Part shown: positions 8,812 through 17,859 of the stretch, one piece after another | Position numbering within the stretch: the stretch's first letter is position 1 | Layout: every line of letters starts with the position of its first letter | Source of the DNA: CAWDDG01 sp963801065 | GTDB lineage: Bacteria; Actinomycetota; Actinomycetes; Jiangellales; Jiangellaceae | Direction of reading: 5' to 3' | Assembly: GCA_963801065.1 (NCBI GenBank) | Contig: CAWDDG010000009.1 | Span: 183,700 to 247,699 of the forward strand | Length of the DNA stretch: 64,000 nucleotides | The notes under the pieces: generated by a model | Database searches by the model: none | Told to the model about the DNA's origin: nothing | Seen by the model: only the letters and a program-made list of their open reading frames with translations | Translations under genes and position numbers: made by a program

Positions 8812-9141
8812 GTCGTTCCCCTTTCCTTCATCCTTTTCGTTGGCAGGCAGTCATGGGTGGCTTCTAGGATCGAGGTCCGTCAGTCACTGGACCAGCGTGG
8901 CGAGGACGGGACTCGTCCGGCCTCCGCTCAGCTCCGGTTGCTGCCTACCCACGTGCGCAGTCATTTCAGGCGTCTCCATGCTTGTCGGTAGTGCGCAGCC
9001 CTTGTTCGTTGTTCGGGATGCCGGAGTGGCGCCAGGATTCACCTGGAATTGGTGCTGGAATTCACCTGTCTAGCCACAAATCATCACGGGCAAACCCCAC
9101 ACGAATGAGCCCAGACGAAACCACCGACTGCCACTTGACAC
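8812..9141. other. Intergenic stretch, nothing recognised
   Basis: 330 bases between the SDR start and the cupin stop. It contains GGGACTCGTCCGGCCTCC (about 8907), a word also found at about 10182. There is no credible gene. Confidence 0.35.
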
Positions 9142-9498
9142 CTATTTTCCGACGTTTGCAGACTTGACCTCAACGAGGATCACGTTTACTTCGCCCGCCA
9201 GCAACCCCCAGGCGTGATCGAAAGCGTTTTCTTGCCAGACGACCGCGCCGGGGTTCAGATCCACGATCTGCGTCGTCCCATCCGCCCAGGTCACTTTCTG
9301 TCGCCCGGAGCCGAGGTTGACCACGAGCATCGGCGGGTGCGAGTGCATCGCACTTTCCCAACCGTGAGAGGCGCGCGCATGGATGACCCGAACGTGTTCA
9401 TTCTCGAACAAGACTTGGTGCGCATCGGGATCCACGATCGTTGCATGCTGGGGCTTCTGAGCTGAGGCTGGGGTCTGTCTCGAAAGCGAACTACTCAT
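9142..9498 (-). CDS. Small cupin-domain protein
   Basis: 118 aa from ATG 9498 (MSSSLSRQTPASAQKPQHAT), preceded by AGGAG at a good distance; the longer open frame upstream has no start signal. The body is a single cupin barrel: VLFENEHVRVIHARASHGWE, SHPPMLVVNLGSGRQKVTW, then LNPGAVVWQENAFDHAWGLL. The His pair of motif 1 is partly changed (SHPP), so metal binding is uncertain. Its upstream DNA carries copy C of the conserved operator-promoter block, in the position where DHFR-like scraps stand at the other two copies. Confidence 0.7.
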   Translation of the reverse strand: MSSSLSRQTPASAQKPQHATIVDPDAHQVLFENEHVRVIHARASHGWESAMHSHPPMLVVNLGSGRQKVTWADGTTQIVDLNPGAVVWQENAFDHAWGLLAGEVNVILVEVKSANVGK

Positions 9499-9697
9499 CG
9501 CAGGCTCCTGTCTGTCCGGGTTGTTGCGCGATTTTGGCGCTGGCTCCGCCACCGGATCGGTCCGGTGATCTCGAAGTGGGCCACTGGCTGTCGCATGGAT
9601 CTGTCCTTCCGAGCGCCAGGTCGCCGTCCGTTCCGGCATAGACCCGTTCCTGATCGGCTCTCGTTGCAACGTTGGTCTTGGACGGGCCCGCCTCGCG

Positions 9698-9730
9698 TCG
9701 GGGTCAACCCCAATCGCGGCCCTAAGCTGT
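9698..9730 (+). promoter_or_regulatory. Conserved operator-promoter block, copy C
   Basis: TCGGGGTCAACCCCAA at 9698-9713 keeps the inverted repeat with one mismatch and is followed by CCCTAAGCTGTCAGTTCTG, aligning with CTAAAACTGTTGGTTCTG in copy A. To the left lies the divergent cupin gene. To the right the expected AAA-LuxR gene is gone, replaced by a sigma-factor fragment. Confidence 0.5.
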
Positions 9731-9800
9731 CAGTTCTGAACCGAGAGCCTCGATACCCTCATCCCGCGCGAGCCACACCGCGCAGCTGTGGGACACGACC

Positions 9801-9990
9801 GTGGTCTCGGTGACCAGCGCGCCGCAGCGGGCACGGGCGACGATCGAGGTGAGCGGCACACGCTCGACCGACTCCGGAGCGGAGATGGACGCCGCGCACC
9901 GCGGGCTGCTCGCGCGCGATGTCGGAGCGTTTGAGGCCCACGACATCGACGGCCTCACCTCGCTGATCAAGGAGGACGCGACGCAGTCGA
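9801..9990 (+). pseudogene. ECF sigma factor fragment: end of sigma-4 and start of SnoaL-like tail
   Basis: The frame reads VSVTSAPQRARATIEVSG and then MDAAHRGLLARDVGAFEAHD IDGLTSLIKEDATQS. The first part equals the end of region 4 (VNSALQRA..TL in the intact factor at 29311); the second equals the opening of the SnoaL/NTF2 tail (EQYIAAHERGDTDTVLTLVR there). The rest is lost. It is a remnant of a third member of the ECF family found intact at 25755 and 29311. Confidence 0.6.
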
Positions 9991-10449
9991 GGGAACCCGC
10001 TGATGAACCGCAGAAGATCCCGTTTGATCAAGTGGCTGTTGTGGCTCGGCGGCATCGGCGAGTGATTCTCGTTCTTGTGGCTGGCGTGGTCGGGTGAGTG
10101 TGGTACACGGCACCGGTGGATAGGATCGCTCCAATCGCTCGCTGGAATGCTCTTCTGGCTCTCGCTCTAACGGGTCTATGCCGGGACTCGTCCGGCCTCC
10201 CGCAGCGTCGAGACCAAGCCGCGCGAGCAACTCGGCCGCGGATTCGCCGCCGCGGTAGGAGTGGTGGTTTGCGCCGGCAGACGGCAGCGCTGCACGCCTG
10301 CTCGGGCTCAGCCAGCGTGCTCTTTCTCGACCATCTCCCACGCTCTGGATGGCGGGGTGGCGCGGGGTACGCCGACGTGATGACCAAGGAACAGTTCGGC
10401 GCGGGCGCCCAAACAGCCATAAACATCAACCGGGCTAGGCTTCGTCGCT
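9991..10449. other. Scrap region; contains a 23-base piece of the TMEM175-like gene
   Basis: ATGCTCTTCTGGCTCTCGCT plus CTA at 10147-10169 is identical to 892-914 inside the TMEM175-like pseudogene. Otherwise no gene, RNA or repeat is recognised. Confidence 0.45.
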
Positions 10450-11552
10450 GTGGGATCGCGAACGCTAGACCGCACTTCGGAGGTCACGCGGAGATGGGTA
10501 GAGGAGGCCATTCGGCGTGTTGACGCCGACGCCAACCGCTCGGCCGATACGCACCTACACGTCTTCCCGCTTCCGGCCAGCCTTGGGAGTCGACCTTTAT
10601 CTCAAGGATGAATCGGTTCACCCCACGGGCTCTCTCAAGCACCGTCTCGCGCGGTCCCTGTTCCTGTACGGCCTCTGCAATGGGTGGATCGGGCCGGATA
10701 CCACCATCGTCGAGGCCTCCAGTGGCTCAACCGCGGTGTCTGAGGCGTATTTCGCGCGCCTGCTCGGGTTGCCGTTCGTCGCCGTCATGCCCGCGTCGAC
10801 GAGTCCTAGCAAGATCGCACTGATCGAGTTCCAGGGTGGGCGCTGTCATCTAGTCGAGGACGCCTCGGCGATCTATGCGGAGTCGCACCGACTGGTTGGC
10901 GCCAGCGGAGGCCTGTTCATGGACCAGTTCACCAACTCGGAGCGTGCCACGGACTGGCGCGGCAACAACAACATCGCCGAGTCGATTTTCGAGCAGCTGG
11001 CCAGCGAGCGCCATCCGATGCCTGCATGGATTGTCGTCGGCGCTGGCACCGGTGGCACGAGCGCGACGATCGGGCGCTATGTCCGTTATCGTCGCCATGC
11101 GACGCGTTTGTGCGTTGTAGATCCGGAGAACTCAGCGTTTTTCGAAGGTTGGGCCAACGGCGACTCATCGGGTCACCACGGGCAGGCCGTCGCGCATCGA
11201 AGGCATTGGTCGTCCGCGCGTCGAGCCCTCCTTTATGCCCAGCGTCATCGACCGCATGATCCAGGTGCCCGACGCCGCCTCTATCGCCGCGATGCGCTTC
11301 GTCCGCGCAGTGACCGGCCGGACCGTTGGTGGGTCGACGGGCACCAATGTGTGGGGCGCCTTGTGCCTAGCGGCCGAAATGCATGCGAGCGACCAGCGCG
11401 GCAGCATCGTCACGCTGATCTGCGACCTAGGTGAGCGGTACACGGACACTTATTACGACGACGCCTGGGTCCAGAAGCAGGGTCTTGAGCTCTCCCCTTA
11501 TACCGAGACATTGGAGCGCTGTCTGGCTACGGGTCAGTGGCGGGAACCATGA
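10450..11552 (+). pseudogene. PLP-dependent cysteine-synthase-family enzyme, frame-shifted
   Basis: Three frames join into one fold-type II PLP enzyme. They are TSEVTRRWVEEAIRRVDADA (from GTG 10450), then DLYLKDESVHPTGSLKHRLA with the cofactor Lys in GSLKHR, EASSGSTAVSEAYFARLLG, GAGTGGTSATIGRYV, and finally IEGIGRPRVEPSFMPSVIDR to EP. Breaks are near 10583 and 11165. Length when repaired is about 365 aa, normal for the family, so all catalytic landmarks are present. It is either a young pseudogene or carries two indel errors. The substrate would be an O-acylated or phosphorylated serine-like amino acid. Confidence 0.75.
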
Positions 11553-11926
11553 CCTGGGTCGGTCCTGGCCGCTCCACGATTTCTCGAACGCCCGCTGGCC
11601 CGTGACCTGGCGAGCGTCCTCGCCCCGCCACCACTCCGTACGAGCAGGACCAGCGGCTCCAGACAACAGAGCCTCCACCGGTACGACACACACCAAGCCA
11701 CCGACAGCGCGATCACGCGCGCATCGGCAACCACCGCTACCGACGCTCATTCCAGACGATCCGTGACCGACGTCAGACAACGGTGAACCGGTACGACTTC
11801 TGCCGGAAGTGGGCGAGACGGTGATGGCTGACACCCATTCCGCGGCGCGGGCCCCGGTCGTCGGCGGCACGAGAACGGTCGGGTGGATGTTCTTCCGCGG
11901 CCCGACGGAGTGGCGGGCGGGTGAAA
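11553..11926. other. Intergenic stretch, nothing recognised
   Basis: 374 bases between convergent genes. About 11868-11905 (reverse strand CTCCGTCGGGCCGCGGAAGA) resembles the DNA just past the stop of the 61-64 kb regulator copy (CTCCGTCGAGCCGGGAAGA), so the two copies were once flanked by the same sequence. Confidence 0.4.
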
Positions 11927-14815
11927 CTAGGCCGATGCAGGCGCCGGGCCCGGTGCCGGAGTCCGGAGGGCATTGTCCAGCTTCGCGCGGGAGCTGATCT
12001 CGAGCTTGCGATAGGCGTGGCTCAGATGCACCTCGACCGTCTTGATGGTGACGAAGAGCGTTTGCGCGATCTCCTTGTTGCTCATCCCGTCGGCGGCAAG
12101 CTGTGCCACCCGCCGCTCGCTCGCGGTGAGTGCGTCGAGCCCGGTCTGGAGGACCCTTCGCGGCCTGGCACCGGTGGCGGCGATCTCCTCGTTGGCCCGC
12201 TCGGCGAGCCCGAATGCGCCGCTCCGTAGCGCGTGGTCGACGCCGTCCCGGAGCCGCTCGCGTGCCTCGGTCCGCTGGTTGGCGCGGCGGAGCGCGGCGC
12301 CGAGGTCGACCAGGGCGCGCGTGTACTCGAGCCGAGCTTGTGAGCCTGCGAGCACCTCGACCGCCTCCCGGAGCAGCCCGATGCCCGCCGTGCCGCCCTC
12401 AACCAGTCCGAGCACGCGCAGGGAGGCGCCGATGGCATGCGGGTCACCCCAACGTCGAGCGAGCGCGAGCTCCTCGTCGGCGAGCGCACGCGCTTGCTCG
12501 TTCCGGTCGAGCAGGCGAAGGCCCTCGGCGGCCCAGCTGCGCCACGGCGCGGTGCCTGGATTGTCGAATGGAAGCAGCTGAAGGGTTTCGCCGACCTGGA
12601 GCAGCTCCTGGACTCCCCGCTCGGGGCTTCCGGTCTTGATGCGCAGACGGGCGCGGTGGAGCCGAAACCAGACGAGGTGGACCTGGTCGAGCGGGAGTTG
12701 CTCTGGGAAGCCGCCCTCGTCGATGACTCGCGCCGCCTCGTCCGCGTCCCCCTGTTCCAGCAGCGCATACGCCAAGAAGCCGATGTTGTACGACCAGTTC
12801 AGGCGCGTGCCGTGGGCGACGGAGAGTTCGATCGCCTCCCGCAGGTCGGCGACCGCGGCGCGAAGATCGCCGCGCTCCGTCTGGCACACGCCGCACCACG
12901 TCAACAGAAACGCGAGGTTGAAGATGTCGCCGCGCCGCCGGGCCTGGGCGATCGCCTGGTCGAAGATGGGAACTGATTCGTCGAGCAACCCCGACCGGAA
13001 TAGCGTCACCACCGCGTACAAGAACGCCGGGCTGCTCGCCAACAGGTTCCCGGACGCGAGCGAACGCCGGGCGAGCTCGACCGTGAGTTCGCGGTGCAGC
13101 GCCAGCCGGAACTCGTAAATGGCGATCGTGGCGAGCAGGATCTCGCTGCCCAGGCCTCCGTGGAGCGCATCCAGGTCAAGCTCGCCGATCGCTGCTTCGG
13201 CGATGGGGTAGGTCTGTGGGTTCCACCACGCCGAGCTGATCAGCTCGGCCACCAGCAGCTCGTGGAGGTCCGGATCTCGCTCCCGGTCGACCTCGCCGAG
13301 CGCCTGCTGCAAGACCGCAAGGGCATCCGCGATCCGGTCGGTGAACCAGAGCGCGCGGCCCAGCTCGAGCGCGACCTGGCCGCGCCGCGTCGGGTCGGCG
13401 AGAAGCTCGAGCCCGGCCCGCAGGTGGTCGGCCGCGGCCGGACCGTTCGTCCGCCGCTCCGCAAGTCCGAGCTCGACCAGCACCTCCGCCCGAACAGCCG
13501 GATCAATCTGCTCCTCGAGCGCGCGGGTCAGATATCCGACCGCGGCATCGGCTGTGCCCTGGGCCAGTGAGCGCGCTGCCGCCTGGCGCAGCGTCGAGAC
13601 CACAAACGGGTCCGCCTGCGCGGCGACACGGAGAAGGTGCGCCGCCGCACTCTCCGGCGGGGCGCCGGCGCCGAGCAGCAGTTCAGCGGCCCTCCGGTGC
13701 GCGGCCCCTCGCTCGACCACATCCAGCGTCTCGTAGACCGCGCCCCGGACCACGGGGTGGAAGAACTCGACCGGATCCCCGCGCCGGAGCAGGTCAAGTC
13801 GAACGAGCGCGGCAGCGGCGGGACCAAGCTCGCTTGCGTCCACGCCGGCCAGCGCGGCCGCGTGGCGCAGCGCCGCCCCGTCGCCGAGGATCGAGGCGGC
13901 GCGGAGCAGGGCAAGCGCCACCGGAGGCAGCCGAGCCAGGCGAAGCCCGACGGCGCGAGAGACTCCCTGCCCCCCGATCTCCAGCAGACGAGGCACATGC
14001 TCGGCGGTCGGGCTGGTCCCCTCCCGGGCAACCGCGTCGAGCACCGCGCCGACGAACAGCGGATTGCCGCCGGTCGCAGTTTCCAGCGCGGCGCAGAAGG
14101 CCTCGTCCGGTTCCAGGCCGTGCACCTCGCGCGCGAGCACGGCGATCGAGGCCAGCCCCAGCGGCTCGGGGCGAATCGCGGTGGCCTCCGGATCCCCGAT
14201 GAGCTCCGCGACCAGCGCGGGATCGCGGCTCTCCCCCTCCGGTGGCCGCGTTCCCGCGGCGACAAGGAGAGGCACCCCCTCCAGCCTTCGCGTCAGGTAC
14301 AGCAGCCACCGCAGCGACGGGGTGTCCGCCCAGTGCAGATCATCGATCGCAACAAGCGTCGGCTGTTGAAAGGCCACATTGGCCGCCAGCCAGTACAGGC
14401 CGTGCAGGACCGCAAACGAGCCCTCCGCGGGCGCGTCCTGCGAACCGGCCAGTGGCGAAGCTCCGAAGAGCGGCTCGATGAGCGCGGCAGGCCCCGAGAG
14501 CAGCTCCGCGCGGAGACCCGGAGAGACCGACGCGAGCAGCGGCTCGAACAGCTGACGGACGATCCCGTACGCAAACTCGCCCTCGAACTCGCCGCCGCGG
14601 GCTGCGAGCACTCGCATCCCCGCCACGCCGGCGATCGCGCGCCCCTCAGCGAGCAGGCGGGACTTGCCGATGCCGGCACTTCCCTCGATGACGACGAACC
14701 GCCCACCGCCGCCACGCGCCGCCTCAGCCAATGCCTGCAGAGCCGCAACCTGGGCCTCGCGCTCCAGGAGTAACACGGCGGTTCCGCCCGAAGGCACCAC
14801 ACCCGCCAGCGCCAT
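11927..14815 (-). CDS. Large ATP-binding LuxR-family regulator (AAA_16 - helical repeats - HTH)
   Basis: About 962 aa, intact, from ATG 14815 (GTG 14818 also possible). Near residue 45 is a Walker A, VIEGSAGIGKSRLLAEG, and near 155-165 a Walker B, TLVAIDDLHWADTPSLRWLL. A long TPR-like helical region follows, then a C-terminal LuxR helix-turn-helix: LTASERRVAQLAADGMSNKE, IAQTLFVTIKTVEVHLSHAY, RKLEISSRAKL. Such proteins bind an inducer through the helical region and activate transcription when ATP-bound. It is divergent from a DHFR-like scrap, with operator block B between. A broken paralogue (61410-64000) and an N-terminal remnant (3323) lie elsewhere in the window. Confidence 0.85.
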   Translation of the reverse strand: MALAGVVPSGGTAVLLLEREAQVAALQALAEAARGGGGRFVVIEGSAGIGKSRLLAEGRAIAGVAGMRVLAARGGEFEGEFAYGIVRQLFEPLLASVSPGLRAELLSGPAALIEPLFGASPLAGSQDAPAEGSFAVLHGLYWLAANVAFQQPTLVAIDDLHWADTPSLRWLLYLTRRLEGVPLLVAAGTRPPEGESRDPALVAELIGDPEATAIRPEPLGLASIAVLAREVHGLEPDEAFCAALETATGGNPLFVGAVLDAVAREGTSPTAEHVPRLLEIGGQGVSRAVGLRLARLPPVALALLRAASILGDGAALRHAAALAGVDASELGPAAAALVRLDLLRRGDPVEFFHPVVRGAVYETLDVVERGAAHRRAAELLLGAGAPPESAAAHLLRVAAQADPFVVSTLRQAAARSLAQGTADAAVGYLTRALEEQIDPAVRAEVLVELGLAERRTNGPAAADHLRAGLELLADPTRRGQVALELGRALWFTDRIADALAVLQQALGEVDRERDPDLHELLVAELISSAWWNPQTYPIAEAAIGELDLDALHGGLGSEILLATIAIYEFRLALHRELTVELARRSLASGNLLASSPAFLYAVVTLFRSGLLDESVPIFDQAIAQARRRGDIFNLAFLLTWCGVCQTERGDLRAAVADLREAIELSVAHGTRLNWSYNIGFLAYALLEQGDADEAARVIDEGGFPEQLPLDQVHLVWFRLHRARLRIKTGSPERGVQELLQVGETLQLLPFDNPGTAPWRSWAAEGLRLLDRNEQARALADEELALARRWGDPHAIGASLRVLGLVEGGTAGIGLLREAVEVLAGSQARLEYTRALVDLGAALRRANQRTEARERLRDGVDHALRSGAFGLAERANEEIAATGARPRRVLQTGLDALTASERRVAQLAADGMSNKEIAQTLFVTIKTVEVHLSHAYRKLEISSRAKLDNALRTPAPGPAPASA

Positions 14816-14835
14816 CACGACCAATCCACAGAACC

Positions 14836-14879
14836 CCGCAGAACCGACAGTTTAGAGGCGCGGTTGGGGTTTACCCCGA
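14836..14879 (-). promoter_or_regulatory. Conserved operator-promoter block, copy B
   Basis: On the minus strand TCGGGGTAAACCCCAA (14879-14864) is followed by CGCGCCTCTAAACTGTCGG and TTCTGCGGGG, leading to the regulator start at 14815. It aligns base for base with copy A over about 60 positions, including the CTAAA(A)CT box. Confidence 0.55.
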
Positions 14880-14947
14880 CGCGAGGCAGGCCAGTTTCCG
14901 CGCAGACTCGCCAGCACCGGAGACGTTCGACCGAACGGAGCGCAGCC

Positions 14948-15035
14948 ATGGCAAAGGTCTCTACGGCCACCGCCTGCGCGACTGGCTCAGCGAAGGCGAA
15001 AGGGACCCGCAGTCGTACCTGCCTGCAGCGGAGAA
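14948..15035 (+). pseudogene. DHFR-like gene scrap with internal deletion
   Basis: ATGGCAAAGGTC then jumps directly to CGGCCACCGCCTGCGCGACT and GGCTCAGCGAAGGCGAAAGG. Compared with the longer scrap at 3190 the segment between codon 4 and codon about 31 is missing and the frame is lost. Upstream ACGTTCGACCGAACGGAGCG also matches. The position is divergent from the AAA-LuxR gene, as at 3190. Confidence 0.55.
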
Positions 15036-15497
15036 CATGTCCGCGCGATCTCGGTTGTCAGAGGTTGCTCGTCGCAAAGCACTTCGGCCATCTGTTCAAG
15101 GGCAAGCCCCGGTTCGTTCGCGTCGACGAACTCGGCGATGAGATTACGTATTTCCCGAGCGGTCCGATGACCAGACCGGGGTGCCGGTGGCCGTGCGCCG
15201 GGTCCCACAAGCGCACCACGCACAGGGCGCCGCCGCGGCGCACCAGCGGCGGGGCCGCATGAGGACGACCGGGGATGTCGCGCCGGCGTGACCAGTGAGC
15301 CAGCGTCCGAACTCATGCTTCGGCTCCGCACTCACACGGCCGGTAGCGGGCACGCTCAAGCAGATGAGTGCACTTCCCGTTCAGTCCGATGGTCTTCCGA
15401 CGCGGCCGACGTCCGCGGGATCGTCTCCGATGTCGCAGGCTGCCGGGCTGTCTCGTCTTGGTGACGAGAGCCAGGACCGGCTGAGGAGCGTGATGCT
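15036..15497. other. Scrap region with one short coding-like fragment
   Basis: On the minus strand at about 15040-15170 one frame reads TAREIRNLIAEFVDANEPGL then ALEQMAEVLCDEQPLTTEIA, which looks like the end of a small helical protein (MafI-type immunity proteins are similar; weak call). No start is present. The remaining sequence shows nothing recognisable. Confidence 0.35.
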
Positions 15498-15896
15498 ATG
15501 CGAGTGTTCGTGGCAGGTGGGACCGGGGTCATCGGGCGGCGTCTGGTGCCGCACCTGGCGGCGCGTGGCGACCAGGTGACCGCGACGACGAGCGCGAGCA
15601 AGCTGGGGTTGCTGGAGCAACTGGGCGCCGAGGAGTACAGCGTCGCCTTCGAGGCGATGTACCCCTACCCACGGGATCGCCGTGCTTACATCGAGCAGCA
15701 GGTCCGTAAGGGGTCGGCGTCCTATCCGCACCGACTGCTCGCATCCCTGATCTCGTCGAAGCAAACGCCATGCGTGGCGGCGACGAACTTCGATCAGCTC
15801 ATTGAACGCACCACGGTCGTAACCGACGAACTGATCCCGCCGCCCGACCAAGCCAACATCACGGTCTCGGCGTTCTTCAGCAGGCTCCTGGAGTGA
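15498..15896 (+). pseudogene. Chimeric ORF: NAD-epimerase head joined to SIR2-like domain piece
   Basis: Residues 1-45 (MRVFVAGGTGVIGRRLVPHL AARGDQVTATT) are the Rossmann start of an NAD(P)-dependent epimerase. From about residue 48 the sequence changes to FEAMYPYPRDRRAYIEQQVR, LLASLISSKQTPCVAATNFD then QLIERTTVVTDELIPPP. The TNFD(Q/N)L.E pattern is typical of SIR2-like NAD+-binding domains. Neither part is complete, so this looks like accidental fusion of two scraps with an open frame of 132 aa. SIR2-like domains often occur in anti-phage proteins, but nothing else of such a system is visible next to it. Confidence 0.55.
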
Positions 15897-16759
15897 CCCG
15901 CGTGTCCACGCCCCGCTCTTCTCCTGTATGGCTCGTTCTGGTCGGCATCCTTTCGGTGCAGTTTGGTGCGGTGGTCTCCAAAGGCCTGTTCGGCGAGATT
16001 CCCCCGGTCGGGATGGTGTTCCTCCGGCTGATCACCAGTTCCCTGATCCTGCTCGCCTTTGTCCGGCCGCGGCTGCGCGGCCGGCCGGTCACCGACTGGT
16101 GGCCGGTGCTGGCGCTGGGGTTCGCGCTCGGCGCGATGAACTGGGCGTTCTACGAGTCGTTCGCCCGCATCCCGCTCGGTGTGGCGGTCACCATCGAGTT
16201 CTGGGGTCCACTGTTGTTGGCCGCGGTCGGCAGCCGGCGGCCCCGCGACTTGGTGTGGGTGGGCCTGGCCGCGCTCGGCATTACCCTCTTCGGCGCCGGC
16301 CCCACCAAGGTCGACGCCGTCGGATTCGGTCTGGCGCTGCTCGCCGGCGGCTGCTGGGCGCTGTACGTCGTCTCGACGGCGGCCACGGGGCGCCGCTGGG
16401 CCGGCGTCGAGGGGCTGGCCGTGGCCAGCACCATCGCCACGCTGGCGATCGCACCGTTCGCGGTGGTGGCGGCCGGCGAACGACTGCTCGAGCCTCGTCT
16501 GCTGGTGTTGGGGGCGCTGGTCGGCCTGCTGAGTTCGATGGTCCCCTACAGCCTCGAGATGGTGGCGCTGCGCACCCTGCCGCCCCGGGTGTTCGGCATC
16601 TTGATGAGCCTGGAACCGGCCGCCGCTGCCCTCGCCGCCGCGGTCTTGCTCAGCGAGTGGCTCACGCCCCTGCAACTGCTGGCGATAGCGTGTGTGACGG
16701 CCGCGAGCGTGGGCGCCGCCCGCACGGAGTCGGCCCCAGAGGCCCTCCCCCGCGACTAA
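15893..16759 (+). CDS. EamA/DMT-family exporter (RhtA-like)
   Basis: 288 aa with ten hydrophobic segments in two EamA repeats: WLVLVGILSVQFGAVVSKGL, VGMVFLRLITSSLILLAFV, ALGFALGAMNWAFYESFARI, then PPRVFGILMSLEPAAAALAA and LLSEWLTPLQLLAIACVTAA. MNWAFYESFARIPLGVAVTI with the second-repeat LEPAAAALAA resembles threonine/homoserine exporters of the RhtA type. GTG 15893 overlaps the preceding stop; GTG 15902 is an alternative start. It likely exports amino acids or related metabolites across the membrane. Confidence 0.8.
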   Translation: MTRVSTPRSSPVWLVLVGILSVQFGAVVSKGLFGEIPPVGMVFLRLITSSLILLAFVRPRLRGRPVTDWWPVLALGFALGAMNWAFYESFARIPLGVAVTIEFWGPLLLAAVGSRRPRDLVWVGLAALGITLFGAGPTKVDAVGFGLALLAGGCWALYVVSTAATGRRWAGVEGLAVASTIATLAIAPFAVVAAGERLLEPRLLVLGALVGLLSSMVPYSLEMVALRTLPPRVFGILMSLEPAAAALAAAVLLSEWLTPLQLLAIACVTAASVGAARTESAPEALPRD

Positions 16760-16816
16760 CGCCCACCCGGCCCAAACTCACGCCCCTCGGCACAGAGTTC
16801 GCAACTCTGTGCCAAG

Positions 16817-17248
16817 TCAGCGAGGGCTGATGTCTACTCTGCGGCCGCTCGGCGCAGGGTGGCCAGAATGGCTGGGCCGAGCACCACGATGGCGGCGGCG
16901 TTCGTGACCGCCCCGGCCGGTGTCGAAACTGCCGGTCGGGTGAGCACGGTTTAGACGACGAACCGGGTTCACTCTGATGGCGATGGGCTGAGGAATCATC
17001 CCTGGAGATCCACAGCCGATGCGCGAGCAGGAAGATGGACTCAGCGTCGCAAGCCAAGCGAACTTCGCGGCGTTCCAAAAGAACAGGATGACCAGCACGT
17101 CGAGCCATCCGAGGCCACCACGGCCGACGATGGTGGCGCAGATGCTCCTGGCGAACAGATAGGCGGGCGTCGCCACGAGTGCGACGGGGATTGCCCATTT
17201 GAGGCCACGTGGAGTGCGAAGCCAGTCGATGGCGATGTTGGTGGGCAT
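16817..17248 (-). CDS. Small membrane protein with disrupted C-terminus
   Basis: The minus strand reads MPTNIAIDWLRTPRGLKWAI then PVALVATPAYLFARSICATI and WLDVLVILFFWNAAKFAWLA, two convincing membrane helices of a roughly 90-aa actinobacterial protein. After LATLSP the frame runs into low-quality sequence until 16817, suggesting a frameshift near 17035. Its start lies exactly where the upstream integrase remnant ends, with no spacer, so the integrase was cut at this point. Function unknown. Confidence 0.45.
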   Translation of the reverse strand: MPTNIAIDWLRTPRGLKWAIPVALVATPAYLFARSICATIVGRGGLGWLDVLVILFFWNAAKFAWLATLSPSSCSRIGCGSPGMIPQPIAIRVNPVRRLNRAHPTGSFDTGRGGHERRRHRGARPSHSGHPAPSGRRVDISPR

Positions 17249-17779
17249 GTAGAAGGGGAGGTAGCCGCGGCACGGATCGCCTCGACCTGTTCGAGCGTCA
17301 GTGCCATCGTCTCCGAGGGTGGCTTGCGCATCTTGGCGATGTCGCGCACCGGGTTCTCCTTGAGCGCGTCCTAGCGAACCGCGAGCCCGAACGCGAGGCT
17401 CAGCACGGTGCGCCTGCTTAGCGGTGCTGTAGCTCTTCGTCGACGCCAGCGTCTTGATGAACTGGTCGACCTTGCGGACGCTGATCTCGCGCAGGGTGTA
17501 GTTCTAGAAGGCCGGCATGACGAGCCGGCGCATGTTGCGCTCGTACAGCGCCCGGGTGCTCTCGGCGAGCTTGTTCTCCATGTCAAGGTCGGCGAGCCAG
17601 ACCTCGACGAGCTTCGCAAACGAGCTGTCAGCAGAGATCTCGCCGTAGCCGGCCGCGTAGCTCTCGCGCTGGCAGAGCTTCTCCTTCACGGCGCGCTCGG
17701 CCGACTTTCGAGAGTCTGCCGTGGCCTGCACGAGCCGGCGCTGGCCGTCGTCGTCGCGGAACCTCACTCGTGCCTTCAC
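17249..17779 (-). pseudogene. Tyrosine integrase (phage/ICE type), N-terminal half with stops
   Basis: From 17779: MKARVRFRDDDGQRRLVQAT, then an AP2-like arm-binding region (ADSRKSAERAVKEKL) and the start of the core-binding domain (LAESTRALYERNMRRLVMPA F). A TAG follows, but the frame continues YTLREISVRKVDQFIKTLAS, then after another stop DALKENPVRDIAKMRKPPSE TMALTLEQVEAIRAAA. The catalytic R-H-R-Y domain is missing; the gene ends at the membrane protein start. It is the integrase of an element on the left of the tRNA fragment at 18258. Confidence 0.7.
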
Positions 17780-17859
17780 CTTCCCGTTGGGGGCGGTGAC
17801 GTATGTGAACTCGCCGAAGGCGCCGATCGCGGTACGGGGCGTCCTCGTCCCATCTCAGA

